Source: Solirubrobacterales bacterium
GTDB lineage: Bacteria; Actinomycetota; Thermoleophilia; Solirubrobacterales; Solirubrobacteraceae
Reading direction: 5' to 3'
NCBI GenBank assembly: GCA_009781575.1
Contig: WQXW01000021.1
Coordinates: 1 to 12,665 of the forward strand
DNA length: 12,665 bases
Part shown: piece by piece, positions 6,991-12,589 of the stretch
How the letters are laid out: each line of letters begins with the position of its first letter
Position numbering within the stretch: position 1 is the first letter of the stretch
The notes under the pieces: model-generated
What the model saw: the letters and a program-made list of their open reading frames with translations, nothing else
Told to the model about the DNA's origin: nothing
Databases searched by the model: none
Position numbers and translations under genes: made by a program

Positions 6991-6993
6991 GCG

Positions 6994-7248
6994 CTACAGA
7001 TCGAGTTGATGCATGTGCTCGGCGGCGAGCGAGAGGTGCACCATCTCTCCATCGAGGTGCACCAGCCCGGCGTGGTGCAGTGTGGCGAGCGCGTCGACGA
7101 CCTCCACCGCGGGACCGCCGATCGCGCGGTGGATCTCCGCGCGCGACCATGCGCCGCGCCGGTGCTCGTAGAGCAGCAGGCCCAGGACCGCCTCCTGGGC
7201 CGCGCGTTCCCTCTGGCCCGGCGACTCCTCTCGCTGCTCCTCGCCCAT
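6994..7248 (-). CDS. Small winged-helix domain protein, 84 aa
   Basis: A compact protein with a predicted winged helix-turn-helix across residues about 16-72: AAQEAVLGLLLYEHR, WSRAEIHRAIGGPAVEVVDA and LATLHHAGLVHLDGEMVHLS, with the wing near GLVHLDGEMVHL. A short charged N-terminus precedes it. It probably binds DNA or acts as a small regulator; the target is unknown. Start is ATG 7248 with an AAGGGGG tract about nine bases upstream. It lies 152 bases downstream of dcd on the same strand, so it could share that transcript, but the gap leaves room for its own promoter. I recognise similar small proteins in Solirubrobacterales without an assigned function. Confidence 0.65.
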   Translation of the reverse strand: MGEEQREESPGQRERAAQEAVLGLLLYEHRRGAWSRAEIHRAIGGPAVEVVDALATLHHAGLVHLDGEMVHLSLAAEHMHQLDL

Positions 7249-7250
7249 GT

Positions 7251-7331
7251 GTGAGAACCCCCTTCATCCGCGGCACCCCCGCGGTGGGCAAACTCGCTCG
7301 ACAGATCGCTCGTCCCCTCGATCTACCAGCG
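7251..7331 (+). pseudogene. Possible relic of a P-loop kinase N-terminus
   Basis: From GTG 7251 the forward frame reads VRTPFIRGTPAVGKLARQI then ARPLDLP. This closely follows the start of small nucleotide or shikimate-type kinases (MRTIFITGTPGVGKTTLARxLAxRLDLP), but two residues, including the S/T after the P-loop lysine, are missing. After about residue 27 no similarity is seen. There is no ribosome binding site. I infer a decayed gene start; chance similarity is possible. Confidence 0.3.
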
Positions 7332-7400
7332 CGGACGGCGGAATTTGCGCGATTTCCAGCAGCGATCGGCCCGCGCGCGCTCAACCTGGCGCGCACGCGA

Positions 7401-8588
7401 TCACGCGGCGCGCGAGCCGGCCGGCTCGGTGAAGTGCTTGGAGAGGGTGGTGCGCTGGCCCTGGTAGTTGGAGCCGGCCTGCGCGCCGTAGAGCTTGTCG
7501 GGCACCTCGAGCATGCGCTCGAAGGCGAGCTTTGAGATCGGCTGGCGGTGCTCGACCATGAAGGGCACGTCGCGCGCGCGCACCTCGAGCGCGGCGCGCG
7601 AGCCGCGCTGGCGCCCGTGGGGGTCGTAGCCGAAGCCGGGGTCGAAGAAGCCGGCGTAGTGGGTGCGCAGCTCGCCGGCGGTGGGATCGTAGGCCATCAT
7701 CTCGGCGGCGTAGCGCGGCGGCACGCACACGCCCTCGGAGGAGAGGAGCAGATAGAAGACCTCGGGATCGAGCACGATACGGTGGCCGGGCTCGGGGTGG
7801 ACGGGCTCCCAGTAGTCCCGCCAGCGGTAGTGGGCGTGGCGGGCCATGTCGAGGCGGTTGGAGTTGCGCTTGGCGCGGTAGCCGACCACGCGGTTGTGGG
7901 GTCCGGAGAGGTCGACGCTCAAAAACAGGCCGTCGGCGATCGCGAGCTCGGAGGTGGGCAGCGCGCGGTCGTCGACATAGAGCAGGGGCGACTCGTGGTG
8001 GATGCGCGCGAGCTCGCGGTCGGACACCCGCGGGTCGCCGGAGACGAGGCGCAGCTGGTTGAGGCTGAGCAGCGGCTCGACGCGCACGGCAAACGAGCGG
8101 GGCACGACCTCGAGGTACAGCCGGCCGCGGTAGCCGGGCGTGATCTCGTCGAAGCGGTGGTTGTGGTCGGTGATCACGCGCGTGAACACGTCGAGCCGCC
8201 CGGTGGAGCTCTTGGGGTTGGCCTTGGCGCGCACGTGGGCGGGCAGCGCGAGCTCCTCCAGCAGCGGGATCAGGTAGGGCCGGTCGCGCTCGAGCGTGGC
8301 GCCGTCGCGCAGGTCGATCTGGTCGATGGCCAGATCGTGGACGCGATCCATCACCGGCGTGCGCGCGGTGGGCAGGAAGGAGCAGCGCAGCGCCCAGGCG
8401 GTGTGGGCGAGGCGCAGGTCGATCGAGGCGGGCTGAATGTGCTCGGGCCGGATGCGGTAGTCGCCGGAGGAGATCCACCCCTCCTGCACCGCGCGCCACA
8501 GCCCCTGGCTGGGCAGCACCCCGCAGGGCGGCGCGGCGGAGGGCGTGGGGACGGGGATGTCGGTTGTGGTGGGGGCGGGCCCGGTCAC
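7401..8588 (-). CDS. dcd: dCTP deaminase, two-domain (DCD) type
   Basis: Deaminates dCTP to dUTP, feeding dTMP synthesis; cytoplasmic. At 395 residues it is the long type with two dCTP-deaminase-like halves, unlike the roughly 190-residue E. coli Dcd. Visible motifs are IQPASIDLRL (51-60), ANPKSSTGRLDVFTRVITD (123-141), the active-site strand GRLYLEVVPRSF with Glu160, and LSLNQLRLVSG. The second half holds ELRTHYAGFFDPGFG (306-320), AALEVRARDVPFMVEHRQP and ISKLAFERM. The family is typically about 360-370 residues, so the first 22, Pro/Thr-rich, may be an extension. GTG 8588 is the best start; GTG 8519 is an alternative. Neither has a good Shine-Dalgarno. The start abuts the divergent AbiEi-like gene within a CACGTG. 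Identification is strong from the motifs. Confidence 0.92.
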   Translation of the reverse strand: MTGPAPTTTDIPVPTPSAAPPCGVLPSQGLWRAVQEGWISSGDYRIRPEHIQPASIDLRLAHTAWALRCSFLPTARTPVMDRVHDLAIDQIDLRDGATLERDRPYLIPLLEELALPAHVRAKANPKSSTGRLDVFTRVITDHNHRFDEITPGYRGRLYLEVVPRSFAVRVEPLLSLNQLRLVSGDPRVSDRELARIHHESPLLYVDDRALPTSELAIADGLFLSVDLSGPHNRVVGYRAKRNSNRLDMARHAHYRWRDYWEPVHPEPGHRIVLDPEVFYLLLSSEGVCVPPRYAAEMMAYDPTAGELRTHYAGFFDPGFGYDPHGRQRGSRAALEVRARDVPFMVEHRQPISKLAFERMLEVPDKLYGAQAGSNYQGQRTTLSKHFTEPAGSRAA

Positions 8589-9284
8589 GTGGCTGCGGAG
8601 GGTCGAGGTCAGGGAAGCTTGCCAAACGGGCCGCGGCCCGGACAGCCAGCCGCCAGAGTCGCTCGCTGGCTGCTGCTCCACCACGAGCGAACCTTTTCCG
8701 TGGGCGAGCTCGCCGAAGAGGTCGGGCTCAACGCGGCCGCGACATCGAGGATCGTGCAAGCGCTGAAGGAGGATGCGTTCGTACGCGTGGCAAGCTCCCC
8801 TGAGAACCGCCGCAAGCGCGTGGTCCACCTGGAGCGCCCCATCGAGATGTTAGGTGCGTGGCTCCCGCTGTGGGCGCGCCGCCGCATGGACCGGCGCCAC
8901 TGGGATATCGGGGCACGTGACGCGGAGGAGGCCATGGGGCTCCTCCGCGATGCCTGGAAGGAGGTGCCCGGCGGCTGGGCCATCGGCGGGCTCGCGGGCG
9001 CGGCGATGATCCGGCGCGCGGTCGAACCGGCGGAGGTGCTCGTGTGGGCGGGCACCGAGGCGACAGCGCGGCTGACAGACCTGCTACAGCCGCTGAGCGC
9101 CCGGCCCGCACCCGGCAACGTGCGCGTGTGGCTGGCCCCCGATCCCTGGACCCTCGGCCTCAGCGCGTTGCGCGAGGGCCTCCCGGTCGCTGACCTCGCG
9201 CAACTCTGGCTGGACTGCTCCTCAGAAGGAGAGCGGGCGCTGGAGGCCGCCGATGCGGTCGCCAACGCGGCTGGCTGGCTCTGA
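8589..9284 (+). CDS. AbiEi-like winged-helix protein
   Basis: Predicted DNA-binding protein, 231 residues. Residues 22-79 form a winged helix: AARVARWLLLHHERTFSVGE, LAEEVGLNAAATSRIVQALK and the wing RVASSPENRRKRVVHL. Residues about 129-228 (GWAIGGLAGAAMIRRAVEP, VRVWLAPDPWTLG, LREGLPVADLAQLWLDC, ERALEAADAVANAAGWL) resemble the C-terminal part of AbiEi-type antitoxin or regulator proteins of type IV systems. That assignment is by recognition and only moderately sure. In AbiE systems this protein represses its operon and counters the nucleotidyltransferase AbiEii; no AbiEii follows directly, but a different small nucleotidyltransferase gene begins 241 bases later. GTG 8589 abuts the divergent dcd start; TTG 8619, after AGGGAAGC, is an alternative giving 221 residues. 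Confidence 0.65.
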   Translation: MAAEGRGQGSLPNGPRPGQPAARVARWLLLHHERTFSVGELAEEVGLNAAATSRIVQALKEDAFVRVASSPENRRKRVVHLERPIEMLGAWLPLWARRRMDRRHWDIGARDAEEAMGLLRDAWKEVPGGWAIGGLAGAAMIRRAVEPAEVLVWAGTEATARLTDLLQPLSARPAPGNVRVWLAPDPWTLGLSALREGLPVADLAQLWLDCSSEGERALEAADAVANAAGWL

Positions 9285-9418
9285 TACCTGAACGGACTTC
9301 ATCGTTGGCGGCTTGGGCCGAGTGCAGGCGGTCGGACAGCGCGCACGTGCGCCCGTCGCCAGACCTGCGGCGTTCTCCACATCGCGCCCCATCGGCACCG
9401 CGCGGCGCATACCGAAGA

Positions 9419-9444
9419 GGTGCGCCGGCTGGAGTGCGCGCACC
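9419..9444. other. Hairpin in the AbiEi-like to DUF6932 spacer
   Basis: GGTGCGC (9419-9425) and GCGCACC (9438-9444) form a 7-base stem with a 12-base loop. No T tract follows. It may help separate the two transcription units. The rest of the 9285-9525 spacer shows only a 12-base palindrome GCGCACGTGCGC at 9341-9352 and no credible gene. Confidence 0.35.
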
Positions 9445-9509
9445 CCGCCGATCGCCCAAAAGCCCTGCTCAGATGCCACTTCTCGGTCCGGAGTCTCCGT
9501 CCCAACCCA

Positions 9510-9525
9510 ACGATATCGTGGTGTT
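9510..9525 (+). promoter_or_regulatory. Palindromic -10 region of the NTase-XRE module
   Basis: ACGATATCGT (9510-9519) is a perfect 10-base palindrome inside a wider imperfect dyad from 9504 to 9525. It contains TATCGT (9514-9519), a TANNNT -10, six bases before ATG 9526. A transcript would then start at or next to the ATG. A bound XRE dimer would block the promoter, as in autoregulated antitoxin operons. The operator role is inferred. Confidence 0.45.
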
Positions 9526-9966
9526 ATGATCCCAGAGTTCGATGAGCACGGCAACCTCCCGCCGGGCATTCACCACGCCACTTGGAACGAGATCGTGACT
9601 CGCTACGCGACCAGCACTCACCGACGAGATCGGCTTGACGGGGTTCTCGACGCGCTGCGCTCGCTGAAGGCTGCCGGTTGCGCCACCGTCTACCTGGACG
9701 GCAGCTTCGTCACGAGTAAGGACCATCCCGACGACTTCGACGCCTGCTGGGAGTCGGCCGGTGTTGTTCCCAGTCGGCTCGACCCCGAGTTGCGGGAGTT
9801 CAGCGATGAGCGCGCCGCCCAGAAGGCTCGGTACGGCGGCGAGATCTTCCCCGCCCAATGGTCAGCACATCCCGATGGCACAACGTTTCTTGACTACTTT
9901 CAATACGACAACGCGACCAACCGGCCGAAGGGCATCGTCGCGGTCGACCTGGCGAGACTCCCGTGA
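9526..9966 (+). CDS. DUF6932-like minimal nucleotidyltransferase
   Basis: A 146-residue protein with the polymerase-beta-type nucleotidyltransferase signature: YLDGSFVTSKDHPDDFDACW holds Gly59-Ser60, a 9-residue gap, then Asp70-Phe-Asp72. Asp141 in GIVAVDLARLP could be the third carboxylate. The N-terminus IPEFDEHGNLPPGIHHATWN and the phrase AAQKARYGGEIFPAQW are features I recognise from DUF6932 proteins. It could transfer a nucleotide to RNA, protein or a small molecule; the target is unknown. The stop overlaps the XRE gene start by 4 bases (GTGA), so the two are cotranslated. Small NTases paired with a DNA-binding partner are often toxins, for example in MNT-HEPN and AbiE systems, and that is my inference here. 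No Shine-Dalgarno precedes ATG 9526; the promoter appears leaderless. All motif residues are intact. Confidence 0.75.
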   Translation: MIPEFDEHGNLPPGIHHATWNEIVTRYATSTHRRDRLDGVLDALRSLKAAGCATVYLDGSFVTSKDHPDDFDACWESAGVVPSRLDPELREFSDERAAQKARYGGEIFPAQWSAHPDGTTFLDYFQYDNATNRPKGIVAVDLARLP

Positions 9967-10412
9967 TCACCAATCAGCGCGAATATCGCATCACGAAGAG
10001 TTGGATGGCCCGCTTCGAGAAGGAGCTGATCGCCAACGAGACACGCGAGCTCGGGCCCCGCGAAGACCCGGGCATGAGGAAGGTGGTGCACGACGCGATC
10101 GCCAGCCAGATCGAGACGTTGCGTCACGAAATCGACCATTACGAGAGGCTGCGCGACGGACACATCACCAGCCGTGAGCTGACGTCTCTGCACGAGCTGC
10201 CAACCGCCCTGATCGAAGCCCGCATCGCGGCCAGGCTCACCCATCGCCAGCTCGCCGACCGAGTTGGCGTCGCCGAACAGCAGGTTCAGCGTTGGGAGGC
10301 CAACAAGTACAGCGGCGTCGGGCTCGACCGGCTACAGAGCATCGCCGACGCACTCGGCGTGCGGATCCGCGAGACGATCACGTACACCAGCGCGGCGTTG
10401 GAAGTCGGCTAG
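9963..10412 (+). CDS. XRE-family regulator, likely antitoxin partner
   Basis: A 149-residue protein with an N-terminal helical region (about residues 12-65, with IETLRHEIDHYERLRDG as a probable coiled coil) and a C-terminal XRE/Cro-type helix-turn-helix at 82-134: ALIEARIAARLTHRQLADRV, GVAEQQVQRWEAN and LDRLQSIADALGV. The N-terminal EYRITKSWMARFEKEL resembles many antitoxin-like XRE proteins. Its GTG start overlaps the DUF6932 stop in GTGA, which implies translational coupling and fixed stoichiometry. It is probably the repressor of its own operon, binding the palindrome before ATG 9526, and may neutralise the nucleotidyltransferase. The order, effector first and DNA-binder second, is like HigBA. 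The stop shares CTAG 10409-10412 with the convergent gene. Confidence 0.82.
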   Translation: MITNQREYRITKSWMARFEKELIANETRELGPREDPGMRKVVHDAIASQIETLRHEIDHYERLRDGHITSRELTSLHELPTALIEARIAARLTHRQLADRVGVAEQQVQRWEANKYSGVGLDRLQSIADALGVRIRETITYTSAALEVG

Positions 10413-11059
10413 TAACCGTATCCCGGCGTGGAGCTTTCCGGCTGGCTGCTGCCGGAGCTGCCAGAGCTGCCGCCGCCGCCCGAGCTGCTGCCGCCGCCCG
10501 AGCTGCCGCCGCCGCCGGATTCACCACCACCGCCGGATTTGCCGGCCGACCCGGAGTGCGTGGATCCGCCCTCGGTCACCACGTGCCACGTGCCGCCGAA
10601 GGTTTTGAGCCCCTGGCCGTTGGCCTGGCCTTTGGCGGAGTCGCCTTTGAAGGTGTACAGGGGCATCCCCGCGAGCGTGACCTGGAACTTGTTGGGGCCG
10701 CGGCGCAGGGTCCCCAGTTTGCCCTTCACGCCGGGGCCCGCGTGGAGCTTGGCCTTGGCGGACCTGACCGTGAGCGGGGGCCAGAAATTCAGGCATTCGG
10801 CGCTCTTGCACAACAGGTGGCCGGCAGTCTCGGGGCTCAGCGCATAGAGCGTGCGGCCCTGGGAGTTGACCGCGACCTTCTCTTTGAGCTTGCCGTTGGA
10901 GGCGGTGGAGACAATGGAGGACCCGCCGGCGGCGAGCGCCATGGCCGCCACCATCCCGCCCACCGCCGCGGCGCTGCACACTGTGGCCGCCAGCGCGAGT
11001 GTGGTGCGCAGGGGCCGCCCCGCCGGGACGGGACGGTGCTTGTGCTCGCCGATGCTCAT
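10409..11059 (-). CDS. Secreted COG4315 (PF03640-type) repeat protein
   Basis: An exported protein of 216 residues and unknown function. A basic N-terminus (MSIGEHKHRPVPAGRPLRTT) precedes a hydrophobic stretch at about 18-43, a signal peptide or signal anchor. Two repeats of the secreted-repeat family follow: residues 57-98, VNSQGRTLYALSPETAG with CKSAECLNFWPPL, and 109-163, VTLAGMPLYTFKGDSAKGQ with GLKTFGGTWHVV. The two cysteines of CKSAEC are usual in the family. The last 50 residues are a Gly/Ser tail ending in TPGYGY. The frame is open further upstream, but ATG 11059 has AAAGGGG six bases before it. The stop lies in the CTAG shared with the XRE gene, leaving no room for a terminator between them. 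No lipobox is evident. Confidence 0.85.
   Translation of the reverse strand: MSIGEHKHRPVPAGRPLRTTLALAATVCSAAAVGGMVAAMALAAGGSSIVSTASNGKLKEKVAVNSQGRTLYALSPETAGHLLCKSAECLNFWPPLTVRSAKAKLHAGPGVKGKLGTLRRGPNKFQVTLAGMPLYTFKGDSAKGQANGQGLKTFGGTWHVVTEGGSTHSGSAGKSGGGGESGGGGSSGGGSSSGGGGSSGSSGSSQPESSTPGYGY
10445..10543 (-). repeat. GC-rich triplet repeat coding a Gly/Ser tail
   Basis: Imperfect repeats of GAGCTGCCGCCGCCG and GCCGCCGCC type encode the SGGGG/SSGGG tail of the COG4315 protein on the reverse strand. Such tracts often vary in length between strains by slippage; the in-frame triplets would lengthen or shorten the tail without breaking the gene. Confidence 0.65.
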
Positions 11060-11172
11060 CGAAGACCCCTTTGTGCTGTTTATGGCTTTCCCTCCAAGAC
11101 ACCACTCGGCCGAGAACCTTCCGGGCGCCCGGTTCGAGCCGCCGCGTCGGCGGAAGCCTGGCGCGCACTCGG

Positions 11173-11249
11173 AACACACCTGTCTGAGGCTCCGTTGGGG
11201 GAATTGTTTTGAGGATTCGTTCCGCGCGGAACGAATCCAAAAAACAAAA
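11173..11249. repeat. Dispersed palindromic repeat, copy 2
   Basis: Ungapped match to 6369-6445. Here the core is a perfect 26-base palindrome at 11213-11238 centred on CCGCGCGG, followed by AAAAAACAAAACACG. GTTTTG just before the core can pair with CAAAAC after it, extending the stem with bulges. In the part that differs most from copy 1, a T run replaces an A run while the palindrome arms are kept. This favours selection on the dyad over simple drift. Confidence 0.75.
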
Positions 11250-11345
11250 CACGAAACGGCCGGCTCCCACGAGTGAGCCATCCCGAGCCATCCCAAGCGC
11301 TGCGTAGTGTCGACCCACCGGATGCATTCGAACGCGCTCGACTCC

Positions 11346-11382
11346 TTGCTGGAGCCTCGCCGACGACGCTACCCTGTCCTCG
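11346..11382 (+). promoter_or_regulatory. Putative leaderless promoter of the Uma2 gene
   Basis: TTGCTG (11346-11351) and TACCCT (11370-11375, TANNNT) are 18 bases apart, and the hexamer ends seven bases before ATG 11383. No Shine-Dalgarno is present. The transcript would start at or near the ATG. Prediction by eye only. Confidence 0.4.
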
Positions 11383-11901
11383 ATGAGAACCCTGCTGCCC
11401 GACCCGGCACCGGCCGAGGTGCAGGCACTGCTCGAGCGCCGCAGACGCCTCGGCCAGGATCGCAAAGACGAGGTGTGGGAGGGGGTGTACCACGTGGTTC
11501 CGGCGCCCTCCCACAGACATGCGGCGGCGGGCGCGCAGGTGAAGCGGCTGCTCGCCCCGCCTGCCGCCGTGGCGGGGCTGGTTGTGACTGACGAGTTCAA
11601 CCTCGGCAACTCCCAGCACGACTTTCGCGTGCCCGACGGCGGCCTTCACCGCCCCGGCGCCGCCGAAATGTGGCACCCGACCGCCGCGTTGGTCGTGGAG
11701 ATCGTCTCGCCCGACGAGGAGCCCTGGGAGAAGCTTCCGTTCTATGCGACCCACGAGGTGGACGAGATCGTGATCGTCGATCCCGATCGACGCAGCGTGA
11801 AGTGGATTGCGCTGAAAGATGGCGAATATCGGCCGATCGAGCGAAGCGGTCTGATCGAGCTGGGGCCGGCTGCGCTCGAGCAGATGATCGACTGGCCGTA
11901 G
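11383..11901 (+). CDS. Uma2 family (DUF820) PD-(D/E)XK protein
   Basis: A 172-residue member of the Uma2/DUF820 family with a restriction-endonuclease fold. The N-terminal segment RKDEVWEGVYHVVPAPSHRH (27-46) matches the usual entry strand and helix. The active-site residues are intact: Asp85 in FRVPDGGLHRP, Glu106 in ALVVEIVSPDEEPWEKLPFY and Lys117 in the same stretch. EVDEIVIVDPDRRSVKWIAL follows, as is usual. Family members are presumed nucleases of unknown role, abundant in cyanobacteria and actinobacteria and often present as many solitary paralogues. It is a single gene here, with no methylase or antitoxin beside it. The ATG at 11383 follows a -10-like hexamer with no ribosome binding site. 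Full length. Confidence 0.88.
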   Translation: MRTLLPDPAPAEVQALLERRRRLGQDRKDEVWEGVYHVVPAPSHRHAAAGAQVKRLLAPPAAVAGLVVTDEFNLGNSQHDFRVPDGGLHRPGAAEMWHPTAALVVEIVSPDEEPWEKLPFYATHEVDEIVIVDPDRRSVKWIALKDGEYRPIERSGLIELGPAALEQMIDWP

Positions 11902-11926
11902 CGGAGGTCTCCGGGGAAGGTCGCGG

Positions 11927-11951
11927 AGCACGAGCGGCCCGCGGTCGTGCT
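11927..11951 (+). terminator. Possible terminator hairpin after Uma2
   Basis: AGCACGA (11927-11933) and TCGTGCT (11945-11951) form a perfect 7-base stem with an 11-base GC-rich loop, 25 bases after the Uma2 stop. There is no T run, as is common for terminator-like hairpins in high-GC actinobacteria. The call rests on position and pairing only. Confidence 0.35.
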
Positions 11952-12047
11952 GGACCACCCCGCCGGCGTAGGGCAGCGGGTCGGGTGGATGCAGCGGTGG
12001 GGCAGGTTGTTACGATGCGGTGAACTTCTGTTGCGCGCCACCGGGGC

Positions 12048-12076
12048 TTGCCTCAGGGTCGAGCATGCTGCATACT
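12048..12076 (+). promoter_or_regulatory. Candidate promoter for the winged-helix gene
   Basis: TTGCCT (12048-12053) and CATACT (12071-12076) are separated by 17 bases, each matching the sigma-70 consensus at four of six positions. It lies about 40 bases upstream of GTG 12116, leaving space for the Shine-Dalgarno GGGAGAGG at 12105-12112. Confidence 0.35.
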
Positions 12077-12115
12077 GCGTGGCGGCCCGAGGAAGGGAGA
12101 GCCGAGGGAGAGGCC

Positions 12116-12589
12116 GTGAGTGCGCCCGTAGCAGAACAGGTACGCAGCACCCTGGAAGCACGCCTGCGCGAGCTCGAGCCCGCGGCGGCGGAGTTTGAGC
12201 AGCTGCGCAGGGTGTTGGCTGCATTCGATGACCCCCCGCGCTTCGGGGCGGCGGTGCGGACAACGGCGGCGACGCACGCGCCCGACACGGCCGGCGACGG
12301 CGGGAGCGCGAGCGTGACCACGCTGCCGGTCACCGTGCGCCGGGGCAGCAAACGGGGCCGCGACGGCCGCGCGCCGCAGGGAGCGAACAAGCAGCGCATC
12401 CTCGCGGTGATCGCCGAGCACCCCGGGATCGCGCCCTCCCAGGTCGCGGCGTTGACCGGCCTGAGACGCCCGCTGGTGGCGTCGACGATCAGCCGTTTGA
12501 AGCGCGCGGGCGAGCTGCAGGACCACGGCGACGGCGTCAGCCTGCCGGCCGGGCGCGCGCCGCTCGCGGCCCTGCCGGCCAGCCCCTGA
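12116..12589 (+). CDS. Coiled coil plus winged-helix regulator-like protein
   Basis: A predicted DNA-binding protein of 157 residues. Residues 5-37 (QVRSTLEARLRELEPAAAEF, then EQLRRVLAAFD) form an amphipathic coiled coil. A flexible Thr/Gly/Arg-rich linker runs to about 90 (RRGSKRGRDGRAPQGANKQR). A winged helix occupies 92-142: QRILAVIAEHPGIAPSQVAA, LTGLRRPLVASTISRLKRAG. The fold suggests MarR-like DNA binding, with dimerisation through the coil. Target unknown. The frame is open from 12020, but GTG 12116 follows a GGGAGAGG tract and begins where family members usually do; ATG 12065 is an alternative. The proposed relic at 6455-6630 shares the coil and linker plan. No operon partner is visible downstream in the window. 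Confidence 0.68.
   Translation: MSAPVAEQVRSTLEARLRELEPAAAEFEQLRRVLAAFDDPPRFGAAVRTTAATHAPDTAGDGGSASVTTLPVTVRRGSKRGRDGRAPQGANKQRILAVIAEHPGIAPSQVAALTGLRRPLVASTISRLKRAGELQDHGDGVSLPAGRAPLAALPASP

Larger units (their letters stand above)
6312..6993. other. Gene-poor debris region with repeats and gene relics
   Basis: No intact gene is supported here. From left to right: hairpins at 6356-6375 (GCGTGTT / AACACGC) and 6373-6387 (CGCCTG / CAGGCG); a 77-base palindrome-bearing repeat; a likely terminator at 6476-6497; a frameshifted coiled-coil gene relic on the reverse strand; an operator-like dyad at 6700-6726; an A-rich tail at 6841-6866 shared with 11237-11263; and a fragment matching the upstream ATPase gene at 6925-6990. 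Open frames across it are Pro/Arg/Gly-rich and change frame where similarity to real families appears. It reads as a graveyard of earlier insertions. Confidence 0.6.
11060..11382. other. Palindrome-rich spacer between divergent genes
   Basis: No gene is seen in these 323 bases. They hold the COG4315 ribosome binding site, perfect palindromes CTCGGCCGAG (11105-11114) and CCGGGCGCCCGG (11121-11132), a hairpin CCGCCG-cgt-CGGCGG (11139-11153), the second copy of the dispersed palindromic repeat, and a tandem pair of GAGCCATCCC (11275-11294). The Uma2 promoter lies at its right end. I could not pick out a convincing -35/-10 pair for the COG4315 gene. Confidence 0.5.

Noticed and set aside
7548..8588. 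Forward extension of the AbiEi-like frame across dcd
   Set aside because: This part of the long frame is antisense to the well-supported dCTP deaminase. Real protein features begin only after about 8625.
10445..10543. Possible CRISPR-like or regulatory tandem array
   Set aside because: The repetition is in-frame triplets coding a Gly/Ser tail; there are no regular repeat-spacer units.
10292..11212. 306-codon forward frame across the XRE end and COG4315 gene
   Set aside because: Ala/Gly-rich shadow of the reverse-strand COG4315 gene and its triplet repeat.
11742..12263. 173-codon reverse frame over the Uma2 end and spacer
   Set aside because: Pro/Arg/Ser/Cys-rich with no family features; it overlaps the better-supported Uma2 and winged-helix genes.
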